DNA of 63,453 nucleotides, from the NCBI GenBank assembly GCA_005879315.1, contig VBLC01000070.1, positions 1-63,453 of the forward strand. The letters are read 5' to 3'. Both the position numbers and the translations under genes were made by a program. The stretch is from Deltaproteobacteria bacterium (GTDB taxonomy: Bacteria; Myxococcota; Myxococcia; Myxococcales; 40CM-4-68-19). Positions 26,373 to 36,804 of the stretch are shown piece after piece. The first letter of the stretch is position 1, and each line of letters starts with the position of its first letter. The notes beneath the pieces were generated by a model. It searched no databases, was not told where the DNA came from, and worked only from the letters and a program-made list of their open reading frames with translations.

Positions 26373-27998
26373 ATGCGCCGCTTCGCGCAGCTCTACGAGG
26401 CGCTCGACGCCACCACTTCCACCAACGCGAAGGTCGCGGCGATGGCCGCCTATTTTGCCGAGGCGCCTCCGGCTGACGCCGCCTGGACGATGTTCTTCCT
26501 CACCGGCCAGCGGCTGAAGAGGCTGATCGCGCCGCGGCTGCTCGCCGTCTGGGCGATGGAGCGCACGCAGATGCCGGGCTGGATGTTCGAGGAATGCATC
26601 TCGCTGGCCGGCGACCTGGCCGAGACCATCGCGCTCTTGCTCGACACGACCCGCGAGGGGGCCCCGCCCGGAATCGCGCCGCCGCCGCTGTCGCAGCTGA
26701 TCGAGGGGCGCCTCTTGCCGCTGCGCGACGCCGGCGAAGAAGAGAAGCGCCGCGCGGTGACCGAGCTGTGGGACCAGCTCGACCGCCGTGAGATCTTCCT
26801 CCTGGGAAAGCTGCTCACCGGCGAGCTGCGCATCGGCGTCTCGGCCACGCTCGCCATCCGCGCGCTGGCCCAGCATGCAGGCTTGCCGCCCGCCACGGTC
26901 GCGCATCGCTTGATGGGCACCTGGCAGCCCTCGGCCGAAGCCTTCGCTGCGCTCCTGCGCGCCGACGCGCATGACGCCGACGTCTCGCGCCCCTATCCGT
27001 TCTTCCTCGCCTCTCCTCTGGAGGGCGAGCCCGACTCGCTCGGCAGCCGCGATGAATGGCTCGCCGAATGGAAGTGGGACGGTATCCGCGCCCAGATCGT
27101 GCGGCGCGCGGGAGGGGCCTATCTCTGGTCGCGCGGCGAGGAGCTGATCACCGATCGCTTTCCCGACCTCTCCGGCGCCTGGGCGTCGCTGCCCGAGGGC
27201 ACGGTGCTCGACGGCGAGGTCCTCGCCTTTGCGCAGGGCGCGCCCTTGCCGTTTTCCCTCCTGCAGCGGCGCATCGGCCGGAAGGTGTTGACGGCGAGAG
27301 TGCTCACCGAGGCGCCGGCTGCCTTCATGGCCTATGATCTGCTCGAGCAGCGCGGCGAAGACGTGCGGGCGCTCCCCCTGCGCGAGCGGCGCCCGCGACT
27401 TCTCGAGCTGGTTTCCGGCCGCAGCGAGCGGCTCTCGCTCTCGCCCGAAGTGCAGGCCGCGGACTGGCCCGAGCTGCGCTCCTTGCGCAGGGAGGCGCGG
27501 CAGCGCGGAGTGGAAGGGCTGATGCTCAAGCGCTGGAGCTCGCCCTATCGAGTGGGTCGGCCGCGCGGGGACTGGTGGAAATGGAAGATCGACCCTTATT
27601 CGATCGACGCGGTGCTCGTCTATGCGCAGCCTGGCCACGGCCGGCGCGCGACGCTCTTGACCGACCTCACCTTCGCTCTCTGGGATGGCGGCGAGCTCGT
27701 TCCGGTGGCGAAGGCGTATTCGGGGCTCACCGACGAGGAGATCGATCAGCTCGATCGCTGGATCCGGCAGAACACTCTCGAGCGCTTCGGGCCAGTGCGG
27801 GCGGTCAAGCCGGCGCACGTCTTCGAGCTGCATTTCGAGGGCATCGGCGAGAGCACCCGCCATCGCAGCGGCGTCGCGGTGCGGTTTCCGCGGATCGCGC
27901 GCTGGCGGACGGACAAGAAGCCCGAGGACGCCGACACGCTCGAGGGGCTGCGTGCTCTCCTCAAATCAGCCGGCCGAGAGGACCCAGATCGAGGTTGA
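26373..27998 (+). CDS. ATP-dependent DNA ligase (LigDE-associated, LigB-type)
   Basis: 541 residues from ATG 26373; an in-frame GTG at 26334 would add 13. The ATG is favoured because the family starts directly at the MRRFAQLYEALD helix. An N-terminal DNA-binding domain (1-200) is followed by the nucleotidyltransferase core: EWKWDGIRAQ carries the adenylated Lys, then DGEVLAF, FMAYDLLE, EGLMLKR and WWKWKIDP. C-terminal OB domain ends ARWRTDKKPEDADTLE. Seals nicks with ATP. Its 3' end overlaps convergent gvpK by 38 bases. Confidence 0.93.
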   Translation: MRRFAQLYEALDATTSTNAKVAAMAAYFAEAPPADAAWTMFFLTGQRLKRLIAPRLLAVWAMERTQMPGWMFEECISLAGDLAETIALLLDTTREGAPPGIAPPPLSQLIEGRLLPLRDAGEEEKRRAVTELWDQLDRREIFLLGKLLTGELRIGVSATLAIRALAQHAGLPPATVAHRLMGTWQPSAEAFAALLRADAHDADVSRPYPFFLASPLEGEPDSLGSRDEWLAEWKWDGIRAQIVRRAGGAYLWSRGEELITDRFPDLSGAWASLPEGTVLDGEVLAFAQGAPLPFSLLQRRIGRKVLTARVLTEAPAAFMAYDLLEQRGEDVRALPLRERRPRLLELVSGRSERLSLSPEVQAADWPELRSLRREARQRGVEGLMLKRWSSPYRVGRPRGDWWKWKIDPYSIDAVLVYAQPGHGRRATLLTDLTFALWDGGELVPVAKAYSGLTDEEIDQLDRWIRQNTLERFGPVRAVKPAHVFELHFEGIGESTRHRSGVAVRFPRIARWRTDKKPEDADTLEGLRALLKSAGREDPDRG

Positions 27999-28305
27999 GA
28001 TCTTCCGGCTTGAGACCGAAGCGGAGCGCGAGATCGTGCACCGTTTCCTCCAGCCGCATGAGCGCGAGCCCGATCGCCTCCGTCTCCTCGGCGGTGAGCG
28101 TGCCGCCCTCCATCCGGCGGATGGCCTGCTTCTCCAGCAGCTTGCGCAAGAATTCGATCAGCGCCAGCACCAGCCGCGCCACCGACTTCTGCACGTCCTT
28201 GGGGTCGGCGTTCCAGCGCGGGGCGCTCGCGGCGCGGCGCTCGATCTCCTTGCGCAGCCGCTCCAGATCGCGCACCTGCAGGGCGACGACGTCGTCCTTC
28301 TTCAC
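27961..28305 (-). CDS. gvpK: Gas vesicle protein GvpK
   Basis: 114 residues, GTG start overlapping the upstream stop (GTGA). Recognised from VQKSVARLVLALIEFLRKLLE, EKQAIRRMEGGTLT and EETEAIGLALMRLEETVHDL, then FGLKPEDLNLDLGPLGRLI at the C-terminus. GvpK is a minor protein needed for vesicle assembly. Last gene of the operon. Confidence 0.93.
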   Translation of the reverse strand: MKKDDVVALQVRDLERLRKEIERRAASAPRWNADPKDVQKSVARLVLALIEFLRKLLEKQAIRRMEGGTLTAEETEAIGLALMRLEETVHDLALRFGLKPEDLNLDLGPLGRLI

Positions 28306-28943
28306 GGGAGCGCCACCTCCGGCGCGAACGACCAGGCCGGCCACGGCCCGCTCACCGCCACGCGCAATTCCTCGAGGGGAATCTCCCCGATCGCGCGCGC
28401 GTAGGCGGGCGCCGCGCCGCGATCGATCAGATGATAGACGCTGGCGAGCAACCCCGGCTCGCTGTGGCGCTCGATCCTCTCGGCGCGCACCAGGCCCGCG
28501 AGCGCGCGGCGCAGAGGATCGATCTCGGGCAGCTGCCGGGCCCGCCGCCGCTCTTCGAGATACCGGGTGCCGGCGCCTCCTTCTTTTGCGCTCAACGCAG
28601 CGGTGGCCGCCCCCGGGCCGTGGATGCGCAGAGTCATCTGCTCCCTGCCGCGCACCAGCGCGAGCGCCTGGCGCAGCTCCTCGGCGCGGTCGGCGAGCGC
28701 GCGCCGAAGGGTGTCTGTGTCGGAGGCGGCGGCGCCGAAGCGCGCCGGCAGACAAGCCTCCACCGCCTCGGCGATGCGCCGCACCGCGGCCTCGTGAGCA
28801 CGCAGCGACTCGACCGAGAGCGGTGGAGGCGCCTCGCCGGCCAGCGCCGAGAATCCCTCGAGCTGGATGGTCTGCAGCGGCTCGCCGCGCGACCCCGCCG
28901 CCTGCCTCGGGGCGTCGGCGACGATGGCGTAGAGGCCGATCAT
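28302..28943 (-). CDS. Gas vesicle protein GvpL/GvpF family (third copy)
   Basis: 213 residues. GvpL/F layout with N-terminal GLYAIVADAP, a central REQMTLRIHG strand and C-terminal VAVSGPWPAWSFAPE, the last matching the family's GPWPPYNF ending in degenerate form. The tail differs from the two larger copies, so it is the most diverged. GvpF/L proteins are accessory and bind GvpA during assembly. Overlaps both neighbours by four bases. Confidence 0.85.
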   Translation of the reverse strand: MIGLYAIVADAPRQAAGSRGEPLQTIQLEGFSALAGEAPPPLSVESLRAHEAAVRRIAEAVEACLPARFGAAASDTDTLRRALADRAEELRQALALVRGREQMTLRIHGPGAATAALSAKEGGAGTRYLEERRRARQLPEIDPLRRALAGLVRAERIERHSEPGLLASVYHLIDRGAAPAYARAIGEIPLEELRVAVSGPWPAWSFAPEVALP

Positions 28944-29143
28944 TTGCGTTTCCGTGGCAGCACGCGGTCCGCAGCGCAGAGCATGGCGGAGAGGCGCAGG
29001 TAGACGAGGTCCACGCCAGCCACGCCGAGGAAGACTTCGCCGTGGACCATCACGCCTTTGTTGAGGACGTGGTCGATGATCTCCAGCAGGGAAGAGTCGG
29101 CGCTCTCGATGATCCCGGCCGCCTCGGCGCGCTCGCGGGTCAC
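28940..29143 (-). CDS. GvpA-family minor protein (GvpS/GvpM-like)
   Basis: 67 residues, GTG start inside GTGA overlap. The GvpA fold is seen in SLLEIIDHVLNKGVMVHGEV and LGVAGVDLVYLRLSAMLCAADRV. The DLVYLRL segment is typical of GvpS/GvpM rather than the structural GvpA. Ends in a basic PRKRK tail. Confidence 0.87.
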   Translation of the reverse strand: MTRERAEAAGIIESADSSLLEIIDHVLNKGVMVHGEVFLGVAGVDLVYLRLSAMLCAADRVLPRKRK

Positions 29144-29916
29144 GGCTTCTCCACGACGAAGTTGTAGGGCGGCCAGGGACCGGTCAGCGTCAACTGGTAG
29201 CCGAGCGGGGCGAGCTTCTTCGCCTGTCCGCGCACGGCGCTCTGGAACGGCTTCACTTTGGTCCGCCGCAGGAGAAAAGCGGCGTCGAGCAGCACGCGCT
29301 GTCCGATCTCGCCCGCCGGAGGCGGCCGTTGGCGCGCCTCGTCGGCCTTGGCCGAGAGCTCTTGGAAAAGTCTCGCTGCCCGCTCGCGCGCATTGTGCAA
29401 GAGCTCGCGCGTCGCGTCCTGCTCCTTCTTCTTGCGCAAGAGGAAGGCGGCGCCCGTCGAGCCCGGCGCTGCGCCCTGCGCTTCCTCGCGGGTGCGGCGC
29501 AGCGCCGCCGCTTCATCGACGATGACCCGCAGTCCCCACTCCTCGCGGCCCTCGATGCGCTCCACCAGCCGATCGATGCGGCGCCGCTGCAGCTGCACGT
29601 GCTCGAGGGCGCGCTCGTCGGAGCGGAAGAGCGTGAAGAGCTTCATCGGCACGACCGTGCCGCTGCGGGAGAGATGTTCCACGACCGCCTCGTGCGGCAC
29701 CGCGCAAGCGCTCACCCAGGAGAGATCCTGCAGCCCCTTCTCGATGGGCTTCTCGCCGTAGCGGTCGAGCGGCGCATCGGCGGCCACCAGCCAGAGGCCG
29801 CCGCCCGCGTCGAGAGCGCGCGGCTTGCCGGTGCCGGGCAGGCCGGCCGGCGCTTTGCGCAGGGAGGGCTCCTTGGGAGCGCGGACGAGGCAGTAGAGAT
29901 AGGTCGCGGAGCTCAT
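29140..29916 (-). CDS. Gas vesicle protein GvpL/GvpF family (second copy)
   Basis: 258 residues. Starts ATYLYCLVRAP; contains GTVVPMKLFTLFRSDE, a Lys/Arg/Glu-rich helical middle (REEAQGA to LHNARERAARLF), and ends with the family hallmark GPWPPYNFVVEKP. ATGA overlap with the ATPase gene upstream. Confidence 0.92.
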   Translation of the reverse strand: MSSATYLYCLVRAPKEPSLRKAPAGLPGTGKPRALDAGGGLWLVAADAPLDRYGEKPIEKGLQDLSWVSACAVPHEAVVEHLSRSGTVVPMKLFTLFRSDERALEHVQLQRRRIDRLVERIEGREEWGLRVIVDEAAALRRTREEAQGAAPGSTGAAFLLRKKKEQDATRELLHNARERAARLFQELSAKADEARQRPPPAGEIGQRVLLDAAFLLRRTKVKPFQSAVRGQAKKLAPLGYQLTLTGPWPPYNFVVEKP

Positions 29917-31799
29917 TCGATCCTCGTCCAGGTGCGGCCGAAGCGCAGCAGCGCCTCGGCGCCGCGCGGCGGAGGAGCGACCGCGGGCGCTCCCAGCATA
30001 GCCCAGCCGCGGCGGCGCCGACGCAAGCGCTCGATCTGCCGCCCCTCCTCGGCGGCGATGCGGCGGCATCTGGAGCATCCGGGCGGCGTCAGGGCATTGA
30101 CCAGCACCACCGGGGCGGGAATGCGCAGCCTGCGCAGCGCAGCGAGCAGGCGCTCGGTCTCCCGCCGTGGCAGCTCCGCGGCGCGCGCGACCGCGACAAA
30201 CCGCGCGCGGGCGGGATCGTGCAGCAGCTCTTCGAAGACGCGCAGCTCACGGGCGGTCTCGGTCACGTCCTTCGCCAGCTGGCCGAGGCCGACCACGCGC
30301 CGGTACTTGAGGAGGATCTCGAGCATCACCTGCGCCCACTCGCGCGCCTTGGGCACGAGCTCGAGCAAGCGCAGCGCATGTCCGGTGGGCGCGGTATCGA
30401 CCACGACGACGCGGTCGCGCCGCAACGCCTCGCCGATGGCCAACAGACCAAAGACCTCGTCGAGGCCCGGCGGGGCGAGATCGATCAGGTTCTCCATCAC
30501 CGCGCGGTCGTAGGGCACGTCGAGCTGCGAGCCGCCGCGGAGCGTCTCGAACAGCTCCTGCACGTTGCGGCGATATCGCTCGCGGCGCGCGGCGAAGGCG
30601 CGCGTCGCGTCCACCTCGCGAGCCCACAGGCGCGGCGCGACCTGCCGCTCGTCATCGCCCAAGGGAAGACCGAGCACATCGCCCAGCGAATGCGCCGGGT
30701 CGGTGGAGAGCAGCAGCACCTGCGCGCCGCTTCCGGCCAGATGGAGCGCGGTCACCGCTGCGGCGGTGGTCTTGCCCACGCCGCCCTTGCCGCCGAAGAA
30801 GAGCAGCCGCGTCTCTTTGGGGGTGAGCAGCTCGAGCGGCATCTCGCTCTCGACGGCGGCAGGCGCCTGGGCCGCGCCCGCGGATCTGCTCAAACGAAAT
30901 GGGGCTTGCAGCTGCGCGCTGACCCTGGCGAGAGCGCGAAGTCCGCGCGGCTCGCTGGATTGGTCCTCGACCCCGTCGAGCGGAAGGCCCAGCGACCGCG
31001 CCTCCCGCAGCACGGTGCTCTCGATGGCGCGGCGGCTGGAGCAGAGCGCGCAGCGGCCGACAGGAGCGGGCGTGATCCGGTTGGCGATGGCGCGCTCGAC
31101 CGGCATTCCCTCCTCTCGCAAAGCGGCGATGCCGTCGCGGGTCTCGGCCAACGAAAGCTCCTCCGCCAGCATCACCCAGTGGAACTCCGCCCGGGCGCCG
31201 TCGCGCAACAGCTCGCGCAGCGATTCCGCCCGCTGCCGCAGCTCCTCGATGACGTCGTCCTCCGCATCGCGCCGGTACGATCCGCGCAGGCTCTGCAAGA
31301 GCGCCCGATGCTTGGCCTGCAGGTCGTCGAGCACGCGCGCCAGGTCGGCCAGCGTGCGCGGCATGCCGAGGAGCCGCAGGGTGTGCCCGGTCGGCGCGGT
31401 GTCGACGACCACTTCCTCGAAGCCCGCGCCGAGCCGCTCCAGCTCGATGAGCCCGACCAGCTCGTCGACGCCGGGCAGCGAGAGGCGGAAGAGCGCGTCG
31501 ATGTCCTCGTCGTCGAGATACGTCCCGCGCGCCGCGATCGATCGAAAGCTCCGCTCCCGCGCGCCCAGCCAGCGCGAAAGCGCGCGGTCGGCATTCATCT
31601 CCGCGGCGTAGAGCGAGCCGCGCACGCGCCGCGGCGTCGCCGCGAGCCTCATCTCCAGCGCATCTCCCAGCGAATGAGCGGGATCGGTCGAGACCACCAG
31701 CGTGCGGGCGCGCCGCGAGAGCGAGAGCGCAAAGGCCGCCGCGCAGGTCGTCTTCCCCACGCCCCCTTTGCCGGCGAAAAATCGATAGCGCGGGCTCAC
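29913..31799 (-). CDS. Tandem ArsA/Get3-like ATPase in gas vesicle operon
   Basis: 628 residues, GTG start in a GTGA overlap. Two homologous halves, each with a deviant Walker A: AGKGGVGKTT (9-18) and GGKGGVGKTT (336-345), a STDPAHSLGD switch motif (37-46 and 365-374) and DTAPTGH (133-139 in the first half, repeated in the second). Each half also has a CxxC pair (Cys250/Cys253, and CSRC near the end), like the zinc site of Get3. ArsA pumps arsenite and Get3 targets tail-anchored proteins; no arsB or arsenic gene is nearby. The gas-vesicle setting suggests a chaperone role for hydrophobic Gvp proteins, which is inference. Confidence 0.88.
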   Translation of the reverse strand: MSPRYRFFAGKGGVGKTTCAAAFALSLSRRARTLVVSTDPAHSLGDALEMRLAATPRRVRGSLYAAEMNADRALSRWLGARERSFRSIAARGTYLDDEDIDALFRLSLPGVDELVGLIELERLGAGFEEVVVDTAPTGHTLRLLGMPRTLADLARVLDDLQAKHRALLQSLRGSYRRDAEDDVIEELRQRAESLRELLRDGARAEFHWVMLAEELSLAETRDGIAALREEGMPVERAIANRITPAPVGRCALCSSRRAIESTVLREARSLGLPLDGVEDQSSEPRGLRALARVSAQLQAPFRLSRSAGAAQAPAAVESEMPLELLTPKETRLLFFGGKGGVGKTTAAAVTALHLAGSGAQVLLLSTDPAHSLGDVLGLPLGDDERQVAPRLWAREVDATRAFAARRERYRRNVQELFETLRGGSQLDVPYDRAVMENLIDLAPPGLDEVFGLLAIGEALRRDRVVVVDTAPTGHALRLLELVPKAREWAQVMLEILLKYRRVVGLGQLAKDVTETARELRVFEELLHDPARARFVAVARAAELPRRETERLLAALRRLRIPAPVVLVNALTPPGCSRCRRIAAEEGRQIERLRRRRRGWAMLGAPAVAPPPRGAEALLRFGRTWTRIE

Positions 31800-32086
31800 T
31801 CCTCGTCAGAGTACGCCGTCGCCTCGATTCCGGTGACTTTCATCTCTCCCGCGTCGGGCTCCTTGCCCTTCTGCCGCTCGCGGATCTCGCGCAGCCGCCC
31901 GAGGACGTCGCGCTCCAGCGCGGTGAACTCTTCGGCGCTCAACTCGCCCAGCTCCAGCCGCATCTGCGCCGCGAGGAGCTCCTCCCGCAGCTTGGAGTCG
32001 TCGTTGAGCTCGGAATCGACCGCCGCGGCGATCTTGCCGAGGACGAACTTGATGCCCCCCACCAGCATGCGGTCGATGATGAGCAC
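31796..32086 (-). CDS. gvpG: Gas vesicle protein GvpG
   Basis: 96 residues. The start is GTG at 32086, set by AAGGAG five bases upstream that lies in the end of gvpF/L; the two overlap by one base. A short hydrophobic N-terminus (IIDRMLVGGIKFVLGKIA) is followed by ELLAAQMRLELGELSAEEFTALE and an Arg/Glu helix, the GvpG pattern. Minor assembly protein. Confidence 0.87.
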   Translation of the reverse strand: MLIIDRMLVGGIKFVLGKIAAAVDSELNDDSKLREELLAAQMRLELGELSAEEFTALERDVLGRLREIRERQKGKEPDAGEMKVTGIEATAYSDEE

Positions 32087-32967
32087 TACTTCTCCTTGGC
32101 GCGCTCCAGCTTGAGGCGGATGTTGACGAAGTTGTACGGCGGCCAGGGCCCCGTGTACTTGAAGGTCAGCTTGTCGAACCGCGCGCCGATCTCCTTGACG
32201 CGCTGATCGAAGGCCGTCTCCTTGTCGCGCGCCACGAGGAAGGCGGCGTTCATGATCATCTTGTCGCCGATGGGCTTGTTGGCGCGCGAGGCCACCGCCA
32301 CGTCGCGCAGCGCCTCGAAGATCTCCGCCACGTACTTTTCGCTGTGCGCCTGCAGGGCCGCGTCGACCAGCCGGCCGTACTGCATGCGGGCGAAGTAGGT
32401 GGACCCCTTCTGCACCGAGATCTCCTGCTTGAGCTTGCTGACGTCCTCGTCCTGCCGCTCGATCTCGCGCACCATCACGTCGCGATCCCAGAGGACCTTG
32501 AGGCCGAACTCGAGCTTGTCCTCCATCTTCACCAGGACGTCGTGGAAGGCGTCGTAGGCCGAGCGAAGCAATTCGACGATGTCCTCGCGGGTCTTGAACA
32601 CCGTGCCGAAGCTCATGGGGATGACGGTGTGCTTGCGCATCACCGTCTCGTTGACCCGCTCGTGAGCGAGAACGTTCTCGCGGGTCGGGTCGTGCACCTC
32701 GATGGGCGTGTCGGACACCACCGCGGCGATGTCGCGGTAATTGATGGTGTGCACGTCGGCCGGCTCGCTGCCGATGCCGAGCGGTCCGAAGCGGAGTTGC
32801 TCGCTCGAGCCGATGATGCAGTAGACGTATTTGCCGCGGGCCTCGGCCGCGCGCGCCTTCGCTCCGTTGCCGTTCTGCGGCGAGCGAGGAGGCTTCGAGA
32901 CCGGCTTCGCAGCGCTGCGGGCGGACTTGGTCTTGCGCGCCACGGTGGGCCTCTTCGTTTCCGGCAT
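32086..32967 (-). CDS. Gas vesicle protein GvpF/GvpL (first copy, basic N-terminal extension)
   Basis: 293 residues from ATG 32967, chosen for the GAGGTAGGG just upstream. The first 50 residues (PETKRPTVARKTKSARSAAK onward) are a Lys/Arg/Ala/Pro-rich disordered extension not usual in the family. The GvpF/L domain then starts KYVYCIIGSSE, includes HTVIPMSFGTVFKT and ends GPWPPYNFVNIRLKLE. Main accessory copy by conservation. Confidence 0.9.
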   Translation of the reverse strand: MPETKRPTVARKTKSARSAAKPVSKPPRSPQNGNGAKARAAEARGKYVYCIIGSSEQLRFGPLGIGSEPADVHTINYRDIAAVVSDTPIEVHDPTRENVLAHERVNETVMRKHTVIPMSFGTVFKTREDIVELLRSAYDAFHDVLVKMEDKLEFGLKVLWDRDVMVREIERQDEDVSKLKQEISVQKGSTYFARMQYGRLVDAALQAHSEKYVAEIFEALRDVAVASRANKPIGDKMIMNAAFLVARDKETAFDQRVKEIGARFDKLTFKYTGPWPPYNFVNIRLKLERAKEK

Positions 32968-32969
32968 CC

Positions 32970-33385
32970 CTACCTCTTCGCCTCGATGCTCGCCTTGCCG
33001 CTCTCCAGCATCCGCTTGATCTCCGCCACCAGCTGGTCGGGCAAGCAGGGCTTTGCGAGGAAGGAGTCGCAACCTGCATCGCGGGCGACCTGGGAATGTC
33101 CCGCGAGAGCATGTCCGGTGAGCGCGACCACCGGAATCATGCGCGTCCGGTCGTCGTCCTTGAGACGCCGGGTGGCTTCCCAGCCATCCATCACCGGCAG
33201 CGAGAGGTCCATGATGATGATGTCGGGCATGCGCGACCGCGCTTCCTCCAGCGCCTCGGCGCCGTTCCTGGCTTCGATCACGTCGTAGCCGCAGAAGCTC
33301 AAGTACTCGCAGTACATCTCGCGGTTGTCGGCGAAGTCGTCGACCACGAGAACCAGCGGCCTGCGGGGCGTCTCTGCTACCGCGC

Positions 33386-33389
<4 letters not shown>
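32970..33389 (-). CDS. Single-domain response regulator (CheY-like)
   Basis: 139 residues. Receiver domain: acidic pocket DD (17-18), phosphoacceptor Asp61 in IIIMDLSLPVMDGWEA, Thr in VALTGHA, and Lys in FLAKPC. No output domain. Its ATG overlaps the stop of the histidine kinase (ATGA), so the two form a coupled pair, here lying between gvpA and gvpF/L. Probably the kinase's partner. Confidence 0.93.
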
Positions 33390-35542
<2,153 letters not shown>

Positions 35543-35544
35543 CC

Positions 35545-35886
35545 CTACTCCGCACGACGCCGCTTGGCCACGGCCCCGGCTGTCGCCTTGGCAACGCCCG
35601 ACTTGGCGGCGAGCTGCGCCTTGAGCGAGGCGTTCTCGGCCAGGACGGCCTCGTGCGTCTTGTTGTCGATCAGCTTGGGGCCCGCGATGCCGCCTACCTG
35701 GCCCACCGCCTCCGAGTACTTGAGGTAAGTGTCGATGGAGGCCACCACCACGCGCGCCTCGACGGTGATGAGGTCGATGCCGACCAGCGAGACGCGGACC
35801 CAGGCGTCGATGACGATGCCTTTGTCGAGCACCCGGTCGAGCACGTCGATGAGGCTGGAACCACCTGATGCTCGTTCAACCGGCAT
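35545..35886 (-). CDS. gvpA: Gas vesicle structural protein GvpA
   Basis: 113 residues. Residues 10-65 match GvpA closely: [40 protein letters not shown] and [13 protein letters not shown]. GvpA forms the rib wall of the vesicle. The tail after residue 65 (about 48 residues, ending KRRRAE) is longer than in cyanobacterial GvpA (about 70 residues total) and Lys/Ala-rich with a possible helix ([19 protein letters not shown]). Confidence 0.95.
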   Translation of the reverse strand: MPVERASGGSSLIDVLDRVLDKGIVIDAWVRVSLVGIDLITVEARVVVASIDTYLKYSEAVGQVGGIAGPKLIDNKTHEAVLAENASLKAQLAAKSGVAKATAGAVAKRRRAE

Positions 35887-35901
35887 GTCGCTGCTCCTCT
35901 G

Positions 35902-36252
35902 CTAGGTGTTCCGCCGCGGAATCGCGCGCCGCCGGGCCGAGGGAGTCCGGCGCGTGAGTGACTCCACCTTGCGCTCCAACAATCGGATCTGCTGGCGGAG
36001 CTGTTCGTTCTCGAGCTCGTGCCGCCTGCTGCCCGGGGCGAGATGGCTGTCGTAGCGCCACCAGTCGAGTCCGATCTGCTGCGCCTTGTCGATGGAGCAG
36101 ACGATCAGGCGGATGCGGATGGTGAGCAGCTCGACTTCGGCGAGCGAGACTTTGATGTCGCCGGCGACGACCAGGCCCTTGTCCAGGACCCGGTCGAGGA
36201 CGTCGACCAGTCCGCTCGCCTGTTGTCGCCCTGGCTGTAGCTCGGTTCCCAT
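35902..36252 (-). CDS. gvpJ: Gas vesicle protein GvpJ
   Basis: 116 residues from ATG 36252. GvpA fold ([40 protein letters not shown]) followed by KAQQIGLDWWRYDSHL, a feature of GvpJ. The C-terminus has a leucine/Glu coiled coil (ENEQLRQQIRLLERKVESL) and a basic tail. An in-frame ATG at 36306 exists, but the added 18 residues do not resemble the family. First gene of the operon, 153 bases from the divergent response regulator. Confidence 0.92.
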   Translation of the reverse strand: MGTELQPGRQQASGLVDVLDRVLDKGLVVAGDIKVSLAEVELLTIRIRLIVCSIDKAQQIGLDWWRYDSHLAPGSRRHELENEQLRQQIRLLERKVESLTRRTPSARRRAIPRRNT

Positions 36253-36300
36253 GGGCTCAATGGTTGTAGCTCGACGCGGGGGAGCAGAGGCAAGCGCCAT

Positions 36301-36332
36301 GTACAAAATGCACTACCTGGAGTGTCTTGTAC
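36301..36332. promoter_or_regulatory. Inverted repeat between gvpJ and response regulator
   Basis: GTACAA (36301-36306) and TTGTAC (36327-36332) form the ends of an imperfect palindrome, with inner CAC/GTG halves around a TACCTGGA centre. It lies 50 bases upstream of gvpJ in a clearly AT-richer 153-base divergent spacer. Plausible regulator-binding site for the gvp operon or the divergent regulator; not shown. Confidence 0.45.
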
Positions 36333-36405
36333 CGGACGGACTACCCTACGGCGCCTCGGATATTACGCAGTTTTCTGTAGGTAGAAGCGCGTAACAGGGT
36401 GCGAC

Positions 36406-36804
36406 ATGGACTATAGTCCCGATTCGATGCCGGTCGAAAAATTGCGGCTCGTGCTCGTCGACGACGACGTCGATCTCGCGATGGTGACACAGGCCGCGCT
36501 GGAGATGGAAGGCATCGACGTCGACGTTGCCCACGACGGGCGCGCCGGACTGACGCTGATCGATCGCGTCCATCCTGACGTGGTGGTCACCGACCTGATC
36601 ATGCCCATCGCCGACGGTCTACAGCTCATCCAATGGCTGATGGCGCGGCAGGGACCGCCGGTGATCGCCATCTCCGCCGTCGGGAGCCGGCTGCACGCGG
36701 CGCGGGAGCTGGGCGCGGTCGAGGCGCTGGTCAAGCCGGTGCATCCCGGCGAGCTGGCCGCTTGCGCGCGCAAGGTGGTCCGCAACGCGGCCACGGCGCA
36801 TTGA
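36406..36804 (+). CDS. Single-domain response regulator, divergent from gvp operon
   Basis: 132 residues. Acidic pocket DDD (19-21), Asp63 in VVVTDLIMPIADG as phosphoacceptor, Ser in AISAVGS, and Lys in ALVKPVHP. No output domain. The ATG at 36406 is chosen; MPVEKL at 36427 is possible. It is divergent from gvpJ and could join the kinase-regulator pair in the gvp operon. Its end overlaps the next gene. Confidence 0.88.
   Translation: MDYSPDSMPVEKLRLVLVDDDVDLAMVTQAALEMEGIDVDVAHDGRAGLTLIDRVHPDVVVTDLIMPIADGLQLIQWLMARQGPPVIAISAVGSRLHAARELGAVEALVKPVHPGELAACARKVVRNAATAH

Noticed and set aside
29913-31799. Arsenite efflux ATPase
   Set aside because: ArsA similarity is clear but no arsB, arsC or arsR is nearby and it is embedded in gvp genes, so arsenic export was not called.
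29329-32114. Long + strand ORFs over the gvp genes
   Set aside because: Antisense shadows of clearly recognisable gvp and ATPase genes.
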